Below, piece by piece: positions 1-7,928 of a stretch of 56,076 nt of DNA. This DNA is from an uncultured Anaerolineales bacterium (GTDB lineage Bacteria; Chloroflexota; Anaerolineae; Anaerolineales; UBA6663): NCBI GenBank assembly GCA_937952305.1, contig CALFZO010000174.1:1-56076 (forward strand), read 5' to 3'. Under the pieces are notes generated by a model, which saw only the letters and a program-made list of their open reading frames with translations, did no database searches and had not been told where the DNA came from. The translations under genes and the position numbers were made by a program. Every line of letters starts with the position of its first letter. Position 1 is the first letter of the stretch.

Positions 1-1
1 C

Positions 2-1201
2 TTACGTGCGCGCGACATCTTTAAGTACTATGCCGGCGAAGGCTGGCGCGCCGGCGGCGATGTCATCATCACCGTCGACGCGCGCCTCAACACGCTGCTG
101 GCGTTCGCGCATCGGCGCAAGTTCATCGCCGCCAACGGCGGGCGCGGCGGGCCCAAGGACATGCGCGGCAAGTCGGCCGAGCCGCTCCTCATCGCCGTCC
201 CGCCCGGCACGGTAGTCCGGGACGCGGCCACCGGCGATCTGCTGGGCGACCTGACCGAGCCCAACCAGACGCTGGTGGTGGCGCGCGGCGGGCGCGGCGG
301 GCGCGGCAATGCCCGCTTCGCCACCGCCCAGAACCAGGCCCCGCGCATCGGCGAACGCGGCGCCCCCGGCGAAGAGCTGACCGTGGAGCTGGAGCTTAAG
401 CTCATCGCCGACGTCGGCATCGTGGGGGTGCCCAACGCCGGCAAGTCCACGTTCCTGGCCTCGGTGACGGCCGCCAAACCCAAGATCGCGCCTTATCCTT
501 TCACGACGCTCCAGCCCAACCTGGGGGTGGCGAAGCTGGACGAGGCCGGCGAGCAGACCCTGGTGCTGGCCGACATCCCCGGCCTGATCGAGGGCGCCCA
601 CCGCGGCGTGGGCCTGGGCTTCGACTTCCTGCGCCACGTTCAGCGCACGCGCGTGCTGATCCACCTGCTGGACGGGCTGAGCGCCGACCCGCTGGCGGAC
701 TTCTCCCAGATCAACACCGAGCTGGCGCTTTTTGATGAGCGTCTGGCCGAGAAGCCGCAGCTGGTGGCGCTCAACAAGCTGGACCTGCCGGACGTGCAGG
801 CGCGCTGGCCGGCCCTGCAGGCCGAGTTGGAGCGGCGCGGCTATAGCGTCCTGGCTATCTCGGCCGTGGCCCAGACCGGCGTGCGCGAGCTGCTCTTCCG
901 GGCCGCCCAGGCCCTGGCGGCGGCCCCGGCGGCGCCGGTCTTCGAGGACTTGCCGGTCTACCGGCCGGCCTTCGACGCGGACGAGTTCACGATCACGCGT
1001 GAGCCGGATGGCGCCTTCCGAGTCAGCGGCAAGAAGATCGAGCGGGCGGCGCGCATGACCTATTGGGAATACGACCAGGCTGTGCTGCGCTTCCAGCGCA
1101 TCCTGGAGGCCCTGGGCGTGCGGCGCGGCCTGGAGGCCGCCGGCGTCCAGCCGGGCGATACCGTCCGCATCGGCGAATTCGAGCTGGAATGGAGCGACTG
1201 A
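2..1201 (+). CDS. obg: GTPase Obg (5' end cut by window edge)
   Basis: Ribosome-associated GTPase of the Obg/CgtA family, acting in large-subunit assembly and stress signalling in the cytoplasm. The visible part holds the glycine-rich Obg fold (RGGRGGRGN near 285-310), then the G domain with G1 GVPNAGKST near 425-450, G3 DIPGLIEGA near 571-597 and G4 NKLD near 772-783, and finally the C-terminal OCT domain ending GEFELEWSD. The start codon lies upstream of the window. The first roughly 20 visible codons do not look like the usual RGGPxGGDGGRGG loop, although the reading frame is open from base 2; this may be an edge artefact. The stop overlaps the next gene by 13 bases, so nadD is probably translationally coupled. 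Confidence 0.93.
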   Translation, partial: LRARDIFKYYAGEGWRAGGDVIITVDARLNTLLAFAHRRKFIAANGGRGGPKDMRGKSAEPLLIAVPPGTVVRDAATGDLLGDLTEPNQTLVVARGGRGGRGNARFATAQNQAPRIGERGAPGEELTVELELKLIADVGIVGVPNAGKSTFLASVTAAKPKIAPYPFTTLQPNLGVAKLDEAGEQTLVLADIPGLIEGAHRGVGLGFDFLRHVQRTRVLIHLLDGLSADPLADFSQINTELALFDERLAEKPQLVALNKLDLPDVQARWPALQAELERRGYSVLAISAVAQTGVRELLFRAAQALAAAPAAPVFEDLPVYRPAFDADEFTITREPDGAFRVSGKKIERAARMTYWEYDQAVLRFQRILEALGVRRGLEAAGVQPGDTVRIGEFELEWSD

Positions 1202-1839
1202 CCGGTCCGGCCGGGCCGCGCTCACGGCCGCTGACGGGCCGGCGCCTCGGACTCTTTGGCGGCACGTTCGATCCCCCGCACAATGGCCACCTGACCCTGG
1301 CGCGGGCGGCGCGCGCACAACTGCGCCTGGACCAGGTGCTGTGGCTGGTCACGGCCGATCCGCCGCACAAGCAAGGCCAGGTCCTGACGCCCGTGGCCGT
1401 GCGGCTGGAGATGGTAACGGCCATGATCGCGGCCGAGCCGGCCTTCGCGCTCTCGCGCGTGGACGTGGACCGGCCCGGCCCCCACTGGGCCGCCGACAGC
1501 GTAGCGCTGCTGGCGCGCCAATATCCGGGCGACCAGCTGCTTTATCTGATGGGCGGTGACTCCCTGCGTGACCTGCCGCGTTGGGGGCGGCCGCAGGCCC
1601 TCTTGGCCAACTGCCGGCTCGGCGTCCTGCGCCGGCCCGGCGCCGTCATCGATCTGGCGTCCCTGGAACGGGCGCTGCCCGGGATCACGGACAAGGTTGA
1701 GTTCGTGGACGTCCCGCCGCTGGACGTGGCCTCGCACATCATCCGGCAGCGGGTCCGGTCCGGCGAACCCATCGGCGGCCTGGTGCCGGACGCCGTCGCC
1801 CAACTCATCGCCCGCCAGCGCCTATACCAGACCGGCTGA
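1189..1839 (+). CDS. nadD: Nicotinate-nucleotide adenylyltransferase
   Basis: Adenylates nicotinate mononucleotide to deamido-NAD in NAD biosynthesis. The protein has 216 residues, normal for NadD. The nucleotidyltransferase signature GGTFDPPHNGH lies at residues 24-34, LMGGDSL follows mid-protein, and a DVASHIIRQRV stretch takes the place of the usual ISSTxIR motif. The ATG at 1189 overlaps the end of obg, giving the normal obg-nadD arrangement. A longer frame opens at 1063, but that would sit inside the Obg OCT domain and adds no recognisable NadD sequence, so the shorter start is preferred. Confidence 0.93.
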   Translation: MERLTGPAGPRSRPLTGRRLGLFGGTFDPPHNGHLTLARAARAQLRLDQVLWLVTADPPHKQGQVLTPVAVRLEMVTAMIAAEPAFALSRVDVDRPGPHWAADSVALLARQYPGDQLLYLMGGDSLRDLPRWGRPQALLANCRLGVLRRPGAVIDLASLERALPGITDKVEFVDVPPLDVASHIIRQRVRSGEPIGGLVPDAVAQLIARQRLYQTG

Positions 1840-1865
1840 GCACGCCAGCCCGTCAAGACACCCGC

Positions 1866-2450
1866 ATGCCCAACCAGGTGCCGCCGGCTTATCGCGAAGT
1901 CCTGTACTGGAAGCTGACCGAGAGCCGGCGCCAGTTGATCCTGATCAACCTGTTGGCGCTGCCGCTGGGGGCCGCCGCCGCGCCCGTCTTCTTCTGGCTG
2001 GCGGCGCGCGTTGGCCGGGTTCCCGGCGTCGGTTTCTCCGCAGCCGGCGACCTGCTCGGGCTGCTGGTGGGCCTGCTCCTGACGCTCAGCCTGCACGAAC
2101 TGGCCCATGGCCTGGTGATGCGCGCCTACGGAGCCCGGCCGCGCTACGGCTTCAAGCCGGAGGCCGGGGCCCTGTATGCCACGGCGCCGGGCTATGCCTT
2201 CACGCGCGACCAGTATCTGGCCGTGATTTTCGCGCCGCTGGCCGGGCTGAGCGCGCTGGCGGTGCTGGGTATGTGGGCGCTGGCCGGTTCGCCGCTGGTG
2301 CCGCTGTTGGCGCTGTGCGCGGTGATCAACGCCATGGGGGCCTGCGGAGACGTTTACATGGGCTGGCGGGTGGCGCAATATCCGCGGTCCGCCTACGTCA
2401 TCGATGAGGCCGACGGGATGCGCGTCTTCCTGCCGGAGCCGGCCGGTTAA
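1866..2450 (+). CDS. Predicted membrane zinc metalloprotease (DUF3267-like)
   Basis: A 194-residue integral membrane protein with a zincin HELAH motif at residues 77-81 inside the hydrophobic stretch LLTLSLHELAHGLVM. Further hydrophobic segments lie near 28-46, 62-80 and 118-150. This architecture fits the DUF3267 putative zincin peptidases; the substrate is unknown. It starts 26 bases after nadD and runs in the same direction, so it may share that transcript. The catalytic His/Glu/His set is visible, but the third metal ligand cannot be assigned by eye. Confidence 0.7.
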   Translation: MPNQVPPAYREVLYWKLTESRRQLILINLLALPLGAAAAPVFFWLAARVGRVPGVGFSAAGDLLGLLVGLLLTLSLHELAHGLVMRAYGARPRYGFKPEAGALYATAPGYAFTRDQYLAVIFAPLAGLSALAVLGMWALAGSPLVPLLALCAVINAMGACGDVYMGWRVAQYPRSAYVIDEADGMRVFLPEPAG

Positions 2451-2478
2451 ACAAAACGGGCGGGCCAGAGGCCCGCCC
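2446..2478 (-). terminator. Intrinsic terminator, minus strand
   Basis: A perfect 9-bp inverted repeat (GGGCGGGCC, loop AGA, GGCCCGCCC). Read on the minus strand, it is followed by a T-rich tract (GTTTTGTTT). It lies 17 bases past the stop of the Lys/Ala-rich protein gene and should end its transcript. Confidence 0.85.
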
Positions 2479-2495
2479 GCGGCGGTCAGACTCCC

Positions 2496-2720
2496 TTACT
2501 TCTTCTTGGCCGGTTTCTTGGCGGCCTTCTTGGGCGCGGCTTTCTTGGCCGGCTTCTTCGCGGGCGCCTTCTTGGCGGCCTTCTTGGGCGCAGCCTTCTT
2601 CGGCGCGGCCTTCTTGGCCGGTTTCTTGGCGGCCGGCTTGCGGGCCGGTTTAGGCGCGGCCGGCGCCGGAGCCTCGGCCGGCGCGGCGGTCTCCGGAGCA
2701 GGGGCGGTCGATTCAGTCAT
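2496..2720 (-). CDS. Lys/Ala/Pro-rich histone H1-like protein
   Basis: A 74-residue, very basic low-complexity protein. The first 25 residues are acidic/neutral (Ala, Pro, Glu, Thr); the rest is AKKPAKKAAPKK-type repeats ending in PAKKK. Such tails resemble eukaryotic H1 and bacterial H1-like proteins (AlgP, HC1) and suggest non-specific nucleic-acid binding; that role is inferred. The ATG at 2720 is chosen because GGAGGGAG lies a few bases upstream; an in-frame extension to 2789 has no such site. The repeats could also be a basic tail of unknown use. Confidence 0.72.
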   Translation of the reverse strand: MTESTAPAPETAAPAEAPAPAAPKPARKPAAKKPAKKAAPKKAAPKKAAKKAPAKKPAKKAAPKKAAKKPAKKK

Positions 2721-2815
2721 GGTGGTCTCCCTCCAGTCATGAACGGTTAAGGTTGCGCGCAAAATAGCATCTTTCGATAGGGGGCGCAACTAAAAACCCG
2801 CTCCCGGAGAAAATT

Positions 2816-3811
2816 TTAAGATTCAGTGCGGCGCCGCAGTGAGGCCGCCAGCAATCCGGCCAGGATCAGTGCGCCGCCCAGGAGCTTGAGCGCTGTGGGC
2901 GTCTCGTCCAGGAGCAGCAAGGCCAGCAGCGTGGAGCCGATAGGCTCCCCCAAGATGGTCACGGACACGAAGGTGGCCGGCAGGTATTTCAGCGCCCAGT
3001 TGTAGCTCGTGTGGCCGATGAGTTGGGGCACGAGGGCCAGCAGGAGCACCCACAACGCCCAGCCGCCGCCGGCCGGGCCGGTGCCGGCCAGCAGCCCGGC
3101 CAGGCCGCGGGCCAGGGAGGCCGGGAAGTCGGCCGGGGTGAAGCCGGCGAGCGGCGTGCCGGTGAGCCAGACCGCGGCGATCAGCGTCAGCGCGGCCGTG
3201 CCGTAGGTCAGGAAGATATAGACCAGCAGCGAGAGGCGGGCGCGCACCGCGCGGCCGATGAGCAGGTAGACGGCCACCGCCGCGGCCCCGGCCAGGGCCA
3301 GCATGTCCCCCAGGAAGCCCTCCCCGCGCACCAGGTCGGCCGGCGTCGGGCAACCGCCGGCCGCGCAGGCGTCGCTGACGCCGACGATGATGCTGCCGAC
3401 CAGGGCCAGGACCAGGCCGGCCAGCACGGCGCGCGTCAGGCGTTCGCGCAGCAGGCCGGCGGCCAGCAGCGCCACAAAGAGCGGCGCTGTCGAGACCAGG
3501 ACGACCGAGTTGGCGACCGTGGTGTAGGCCAGTGACGAGATCCAGGTGCCGAAGTGCAGGCCCAGGAAGGCGCCCGAGGCCGCCATCAGGCCCCAATCTC
3601 GGCCGGCCAGGCGCGCGAATTCAGAGCGGTGGCGCCCCAGCACCAGGGGCAGCAGCACCAGGGTGGCCAGGCTCAACCGCCACGCAGCGATGACGAGCGA
3701 CGGCGCGCCGTCGGCCTGCGCGTAGCGGATGAACAGCGACGCCGTGGAGACCGCCAACAGGCCCACGCCCATCCCGAGGTAAGGGTGAATGGGCGGCGTA
3801 GATTCGCTCAA
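2816..3811 (-). CDS. EamA/DMT-family transporter
   Basis: A 331-residue integral membrane protein with about ten hydrophobic segments in two related halves, as in drug/metabolite exporters of the EamA family. The second half ends with the typical LGEPIGSTLLALLLLDETPT and LGGALILAGLL segments. The substrate cannot be told from sequence. The start used is TTG at 3811; an internal ATG at residue 14 is the main alternative, and neither has a clear ribosome-binding site. It is transcribed away from the superoxide dismutase gene. Confidence 0.82.
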   Translation of the reverse strand: MSESTPPIHPYLGMGVGLLAVSTASLFIRYAQADGAPSLVIAAWRLSLATLVLLPLVLGRHRSEFARLAGRDWGLMAASGAFLGLHFGTWISSLAYTTVANSVVLVSTAPLFVALLAAGLLRERLTRAVLAGLVLALVGSIIVGVSDACAAGGCPTPADLVRGEGFLGDMLALAGAAAVAVYLLIGRAVRARLSLLVYIFLTYGTAALTLIAAVWLTGTPLAGFTPADFPASLARGLAGLLAGTGPAGGGWALWVLLLALVPQLIGHTSYNWALKYLPATFVSVTILGEPIGSTLLALLLLDETPTALKLLGGALILAGLLAASLRRRTES

Positions 3812-3826
3812 ATCAGGTGAGTTTGC

Positions 3827-3855
3827 TTGACAAAGGGTAGGGGCGAGAATACAAT
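3827..3855 (+). promoter_or_regulatory. Sigma-70-type promoter for sodA
   Basis: TTGACA at 3827-3832 and TACAAT at 3850-3855 with a 17-base spacer, nearly the full consensus. It lies 66 bases upstream of the superoxide dismutase ATG, which has AGGAG at 3912-3916. The strength suggests high constitutive expression. Confidence 0.85.
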
Positions 3856-3921
3856 CTCGTTGGTTTGTGACATATTACTCGAACCATCCCAACGGGTCAA
3901 TTCAACCTCACAGGAGAGACC

Positions 3922-4530
3922 ATGGCGCACGAACTGCCCCCCCTGCCTTATCCCCACGACGCGTTGGAGCCGCACATCGACACGCAGACGATGCAGATCC
4001 ATCATGGCAAGCATCACGCCGCCTACGTCGCCAATTTGAACAAGGCTTTGGAGAGCGCGCCGGATCTGCAGGGCAAGTCCGCCGAGGAACTGATCCGGAA
4101 TCTGGGCGCAGTGCCGGAAGGCATCCGCCCGGCCGTGCGCAACAACGCCGGCGGGCACGTCAACCACACTTTCTTCTGGAACCTGATGGCCCCCAACGCC
4201 GGGGGCGTCCCCGCCGGCGCGCTTGGGGAGGCCATCACCGCCGCTTTTGGCTCGTTCGATGACTTCAAGGCCAAGTTCGAGGCCGCCGGGGTGGGGCGCT
4301 TCGGCAGCGGCTGGGCCTGGCTGGTGGTGAAGGGCGGCAAGCTCGAAATCACCTCCACGCCCAATCAGGACAGCCCGCTGATGGATGGCGTGACGCCGAT
4401 CCTGGGCGTCGATGTCTGGGAGCACGCCTATTACCTCAAGTATCAGAACCGCCGCGCCGATTACCTCAAGGCCTGGTGGAACGTCGTCAACTGGAACGCG
4501 GTCGCCAAACTCTACGAGGCGGCTAAATAA
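3922..4530 (+). CDS. sodA: Superoxide dismutase, Mn-type (Fe/Mn family)
   Basis: Converts superoxide to oxygen and peroxide. At 202 residues it has normal family length. Metal ligands are visible at H27, H82, D164 and H168 (DVWEHAYY). The NNAGGHVNH stretch and NQDSPL resemble Mn-type rather than Fe-type enzymes, but metal use cannot be settled by eye. There is no signal peptide, so it is cytoplasmic. A strong promoter and AGGAG site precede it, and a ferredoxin gene follows after 22 bases. Confidence 0.95.
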   Translation: MAHELPPLPYPHDALEPHIDTQTMQIHHGKHHAAYVANLNKALESAPDLQGKSAEELIRNLGAVPEGIRPAVRNNAGGHVNHTFFWNLMAPNAGGVPAGALGEAITAAFGSFDDFKAKFEAAGVGRFGSGWAWLVVKGGKLEITSTPNQDSPLMDGVTPILGVDVWEHAYYLKYQNRRADYLKAWWNVVNWNAVAKLYEAAK

Positions 4531-4552
4531 CCTTGTCCGATAGGAGAACCCA

Positions 4553-4966
4553 ATGACCCACATTATCACGAGCCTCTGTTTGCGCGACGGCGGCTGCATC
4601 GAGGTCTGCCCGGTCGAGTGTATCGTCCCGGGTAAGCCCGAGTCCGAATGGCCCTGGATGTACATCGACCCCGATACCTGCATCGATTGCGGCGCCTGCG
4701 TGCCGGAGTGCCCGTGGGAGGCCATCTTCCCTGAGGACGAGGTGCCGGACGCGCACACCGCCAAGGCCGGCCAGCGGCTGAGCAACCCCACCGATCCCGC
4801 TTTCGCGGGCAAGGGCGCCCACTACAGCGGCCACAACAACAAGAGCGAGGCCGTGGAGTTGGACGGCGTGGTGGAGCTGGCGGGCGGCGAGAGCGTCAAC
4901 CTGCGCGGCGACGTCCAGAAGAACTACGACTTCTACAAGGGCGGCCCGGGCTACAGCGCCAAGTAA
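4553..4966 (+). CDS. Ferredoxin with two Fe-S clusters
   Basis: A 137-residue small electron carrier. Cluster 1 cysteines are C9, C15, C19 and C23 (spacing CxxxxxCxxxCPxxxC) and cluster 2 cysteines are C43, C46, C49 and C53 (CxxCxxCxxxCP). The first spacing fits a 3Fe-4S or 4Fe-4S site and the second a classical 4Fe-4S site. The C-terminal 75 residues have no cysteines and are an extension rich in polar residues. It lies directly after sodA with its own AGGAG site, so they are probably co-transcribed. An intrinsic terminator follows. Confidence 0.88.
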   Translation: MTHIITSLCLRDGGCIEVCPVECIVPGKPESEWPWMYIDPDTCIDCGACVPECPWEAIFPEDEVPDAHTAKAGQRLSNPTDPAFAGKGAHYSGHNNKSEAVELDGVVELAGGESVNLRGDVQKNYDFYKGGPGYSAK

Positions 4967-4992
4967 GCGAGCCGTCACTGTCGGCTGCAATA

Positions 4993-5024
4993 AGAGGCAG
5001 TCCAGCCGGGCTGCCTCTTTCTGT
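4993..5024 (+). terminator. Intrinsic terminator after sodA-ferredoxin
   Basis: 8-bp perfect stem AGAGGCAG / CTGCCTCT with a 10-base loop, followed by TTCTGTT. It lies 26 bases past the ferredoxin stop. Confidence 0.8.
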
Positions 5025-5059
5025 TCGCGCCGCCTGAAGTCACACAGAGGATAACACCT

Positions 5060-6541
5060 ATGACGCAGACCCGTGTTGAAAAAGATTCGCTGGGCGAGCT
5101 CGCGGTCCCGGCTGAAGCCCTCTACGGCGTGCAGACCCAGCGCGCGGTGCTCAACTTCCCGGTATCCGGCCTGCGCCCGTGGCGGGCCTTTATCTGGAGC
5201 ATGGCCACCCTCAAGCGGGCGGCGGCCGAGGTGAACGGCGCGCTCGGCCTGTTCGCCGACCGCGAGGCCGGCGGCCGGCGGTACGCGGCGGCGGAGCTGG
5301 TGGACGCCATCGTCCAGGCCGCGCAGGAGGTCAGCGCCGGGCAGTGGGACAGCATGTTCGTGGTCGACCCCTTCCAGGCCGGCGCGGGCACTTCCCACAA
5401 CATGAACACCAACGAGGTGATCGCCAACCGCGCCACCGAGCTGCTGGGCGGCACGCGCGGCAAGTACATCGTCGGCCCGAACGACCACGTCAACATGGCC
5501 CAGTCCACCAACGACACCATCCCCACGGCTATCCGCCTGGGCTGCCTGTGGCGCCTGGACGAGCTGTTGGGCGTGCTGGACGGCCTGGCCGAGGCGCTGG
5601 AGGCCAAGGCCGCCGAGTTCGACGACATCGTGAAGTCCGGGCGCACCCACCTGCAGGACGCCGTGCCGGTCCGGCTGGGCCAGGAGTTCGGGGCGTATGC
5701 CAAGGCCGTGCGCCGCGACCGGGAGCGCGTGGCGCGCGCGGCCGAAGGTTTGCGCCGGCTGGGCATCGGCGGCACCGCCACCGGCACCGGCCTGAACGCG
5801 CATCCCGAGTACCATGCCCGCATGGTCCAGCGCCTGAGCGAGCTGACCGGGCTGACGCTGTATACGTCGGACAACCTGTTCGAGTCGATGCAGTCCCTGG
5901 CCGACGCCGCGGACTTCTCCGCCTCCCTGCGGACGACGGCCATCACGCTGACCCGCATCGCCAACGACTTCCGCCTGCTTTCGTCCGGCCCCACCACCGG
6001 CCTGGACGAGATCCGGCTGCCAGCCGTCCAGCCCGGCTCGTCGATCATGCCGGGCAAGGTCAACCCGGTGCTGGCCGAGATGCTCAACCAGGCCATGTTC
6101 CACGTCCAGGGCTGCGACCACACCGTGGCCCTGGCCGCGCAGGCCGGCCAACTGGAGCTGAACGTGATGATGCCGATCATCGCCCACAACTTGTTCGAGG
6201 CGATGCAGGTGATGATCGGGGCGGTGGGCGCCTTCACGCGCTTCTGCGTGGTGGGCGTGACGGCCCAGCGTGAGAAAGCCGAAGGCTGGCTGGGCAAGAA
6301 CGCCATCGTGGCCACGGCCCTCAACCCGCTCATCGGCTATGCGGCGGCGGCCGAGCTGGTGAAGGACGCCATGCAGCGCAACATCACCATCCGCGCGGCG
6401 GCGGCCGACCGGATCGAGCGGGGCGAGCTCCGGCACAAGGACACGGGCGCGCCCGTGATCCTGGCCGCTATCGACGCCCTGCTCGGGGACCTGCGCGCGC
6501 TGACCGAGGGCGGCCTGGGCGGCCCGGCCGGCGGCGGGTAA
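5060..6541 (+). CDS. aspA: Aspartate ammonia-lyase (fumarase/aspartase superfamily)
   Basis: A 493-residue enzyme of the class II fumarase/aspartase family; aspartase releases ammonia from aspartate to give fumarate. The N-terminus VEKDSLGELAVPAEALYGVQTQRA and the central GSSIMPGKVNPV signature (residues about 326-337) are clear. The sequence after the signature (AAQAGQLELNVMMPII) is closer to aspartase than to fumarase, where that region reads SGNFELNVFRP. Fumarase remains the alternative. The start has AGAGGA upstream; a terminator follows the stop. Confidence 0.8.
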   Translation: MTQTRVEKDSLGELAVPAEALYGVQTQRAVLNFPVSGLRPWRAFIWSMATLKRAAAEVNGALGLFADREAGGRRYAAAELVDAIVQAAQEVSAGQWDSMFVVDPFQAGAGTSHNMNTNEVIANRATELLGGTRGKYIVGPNDHVNMAQSTNDTIPTAIRLGCLWRLDELLGVLDGLAEALEAKAAEFDDIVKSGRTHLQDAVPVRLGQEFGAYAKAVRRDRERVARAAEGLRRLGIGGTATGTGLNAHPEYHARMVQRLSELTGLTLYTSDNLFESMQSLADAADFSASLRTTAITLTRIANDFRLLSSGPTTGLDEIRLPAVQPGSSIMPGKVNPVLAEMLNQAMFHVQGCDHTVALAAQAGQLELNVMMPIIAHNLFEAMQVMIGAVGAFTRFCVVGVTAQREKAEGWLGKNAIVATALNPLIGYAAAAELVKDAMQRNITIRAAAADRIERGELRHKDTGAPVILAAIDALLGDLRALTEGGLGGPAGGG

Positions 6542-6575
6542 GCTGACCATTGCATCCGCGCTCAACCACTAAGCC

Positions 6576-6608
6576 AGACGCCGAGTGACCAGCACTCGGC
6601 GTCTTTGT
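6576..6608 (+). terminator. Intrinsic terminator after aspA
   Basis: Perfect 12-bp stem AGACGCCGAGTG / CACTCGGCGTCT with a 5-base loop, followed by TTGTTA. It sits between convergent genes. Confidence 0.8.
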
Positions 6609-6635
6609 TAGCGGGCGCAGCCGTCTGGCGGCCGA

Positions 6636-6926
6636 TCACGGGTTGCGGCCCAGCCACTGGCGCTCCCAGGCGGCCACGGTCTGGGCCAGCGGCGTCACCC
6701 CGCAGACCGGCAGCCGCGCCACCTCCCAGAAGCCGCGCACCAACGCGACCCGCACCGCCGTCAGCGGCTGGCGCTCGTGCGAGCGCACGTGCGGGCGGGG
6801 GTAGCAGCTGGCCAGGCCGGGCCTCGGGCCGAAGTGGACCGGGCCGCTGGCCGCCCCGGCCACGATCAGCGCCAAAGACACAGACAAGATCAGGGCGGCC
6901 AGGCCGCCCAGGCTGAGCCGAGTCAT
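6636..6926 (-). CDS. Small protein with N-terminal signal or anchor
   Basis: A 96-residue protein of unknown function. Residues 5-27 form one hydrophobic segment (LGGLAALILSVSLALIVAGAA), a signal peptide or anchor; the rest is basic and contains two cysteines. It has no recognised domain. The ATG overlaps the stop of the upstream DUF4242-like gene as ATGA, which supports it being a real, coupled gene. It is the last gene of the surface-protein operon. Confidence 0.55.
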   Translation of the reverse strand: MTRLSLGGLAALILSVSLALIVAGAASGPVHFGPRPGLASCYPRPHVRSHERQPLTAVRVALVRGFWEVARLPVCGVTPLAQTVAAWERQWLGRNP

Positions 6927-7210
6927 GGGGCCCCGCCGTCCGCGTCCGGCGCCAGCAGGCGCACCTCGTTGATGCGGTCCACCGGCAGGCCGTTGCGCTG
7001 GGAGGCGCGGCGCAGGGCCTCCGGGGCGGGCGCGTCGTACAGGCAGAACGACTTGTGCCGTTCCGGGACGATGTACGACTGGACCCAGGTCACGCCGTCC
7101 AGCGCGTTGTTCTCCAGGAAGATCCGCTGGGCGAGATCGCCGTCGTCCGGGCCGGGCAGGCGCACCGCCTCCGGAAAAGTGCGCTCGATGAGATAACGCG
7201 GCATGGCCAT
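6923..7210 (-). CDS. DUF4242-like small protein
   Basis: A 95-residue soluble protein beginning MAMPRYLIERTFPEAV. The RYLIERTFP start, the central WVQSYIVPERHKSFCLYDAP and the end NGLPVDRINEVRLL fit the DUF4242 family (ferredoxin-like fold; one member is a nickel-binding protein). ATG at 7210 is chosen because AGGAG lies 6 bases upstream; a second in-frame ATG follows at 7204. Its function here is unknown. Confidence 0.75.
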   Translation of the reverse strand: MAMPRYLIERTFPEAVRLPGPDDGDLAQRIFLENNALDGVTWVQSYIVPERHKSFCLYDAPAPEALRRASQRNGLPVDRINEVRLLAPDADGGAP

Positions 7211-7233
7211 GCTCTCCTGCTGAGAAGGCGGAT

Positions 7234-7902
7234 CTACGAGTCGATGAACGCGCGCAGCCAGTCGGCCAGCCTCTCCGGCGGCACCGGGTCGCCGGTGATG
7301 GTCTGCACGTTGACGCCCTCGGTGAATTGTTCCTGGTCCTGGCAGGCGCGTGGCTCCACGCCGCTCAGTTGGTCCTGGCCGACCACGGCCCCCGTGCGCG
7401 CCGCGTAGAGCGTGACGTCGGCCACGGACTGGGCGCGCTGCAGCGTGGCCTGGACGCCGGACGTCAGCGTGTAGTCGCACTGCTCCACCACCACCGAACG
7501 CATCTGCACACAGGCCACCAGCCCGACTTCCTCCGGCGCGGCCGCCTGCCAATCCGCCGGGTAATCCTCGCTGCGGTTGTAGTATGTGCCGCGCCCGTCC
7601 AGGTCCAGCGTGGTGGACACGAAGACGACGACCCTCCCCGGCCCGGCCTCGGGCGCGTAGGCGGCAGCCGTGGCCAGGCCGGCGCCGTCTGTACACAGCT
7701 GGCGCAGCGGCGCCAGGGCCTGCAGGCGATCCCGTTCCGGCTGCCGCTGGGCGCTCTGCAGCGCGGTGCCGACCAGGATCACCAGGCTGCAGAGCCCGAC
7801 CATGGCGAAGATGCCGCCGGCCAGGAGCACGCGCAGCCGCAGACGGCTGCGTTCGACGGGGTCGCTGACTTGATCGAGCGGGTTCTTGAGACTCTTGAGC
7901 AC
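7234..7902 (-). CDS. Membrane-anchored protein of unknown function
   Basis: A 222-residue protein with one transmembrane segment at about residues 24-47 and a large predicted extracytoplasmic part. That part includes RVVVFVSTTLDLDGRGTYY and four cysteines. I do not recognise a family. The GTG start at 7902 has GAGGT 5 bases upstream; a longer frame to 8043 would overlap the surface-protein gene and lacks a ribosome site. It begins 26 bases after the surface-protein stop, so the two are likely co-expressed. Confidence 0.6.
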   Translation of the reverse strand: MLKSLKNPLDQVSDPVERSRLRLRVLLAGGIFAMVGLCSLVILVGTALQSAQRQPERDRLQALAPLRQLCTDGAGLATAAAYAPEAGPGRVVVFVSTTLDLDGRGTYYNRSEDYPADWQAAAPEEVGLVACVQMRSVVVEQCDYTLTSGVQATLQRAQSVADVTLYAARTGAVVGQDQLSGVEPRACQDQEQFTEGVNVQTITGDPVPPERLADWLRAFIDS

Positions 7903-7928
7903 GGTGACCTCTTTAGGCTGGGGGTAGA

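Noticed and set aside
1063..1188. Upstream extension of nadD
   Set aside because: It would lie inside the Obg C-terminal domain and adds no NadD-like sequence.
4523..6565. 680-residue open frame on the minus strand
   Set aside because: Antisense to the ferredoxin and aspartase genes, which have clear motifs and ribosome sites; no domain is visible in the antisense product.
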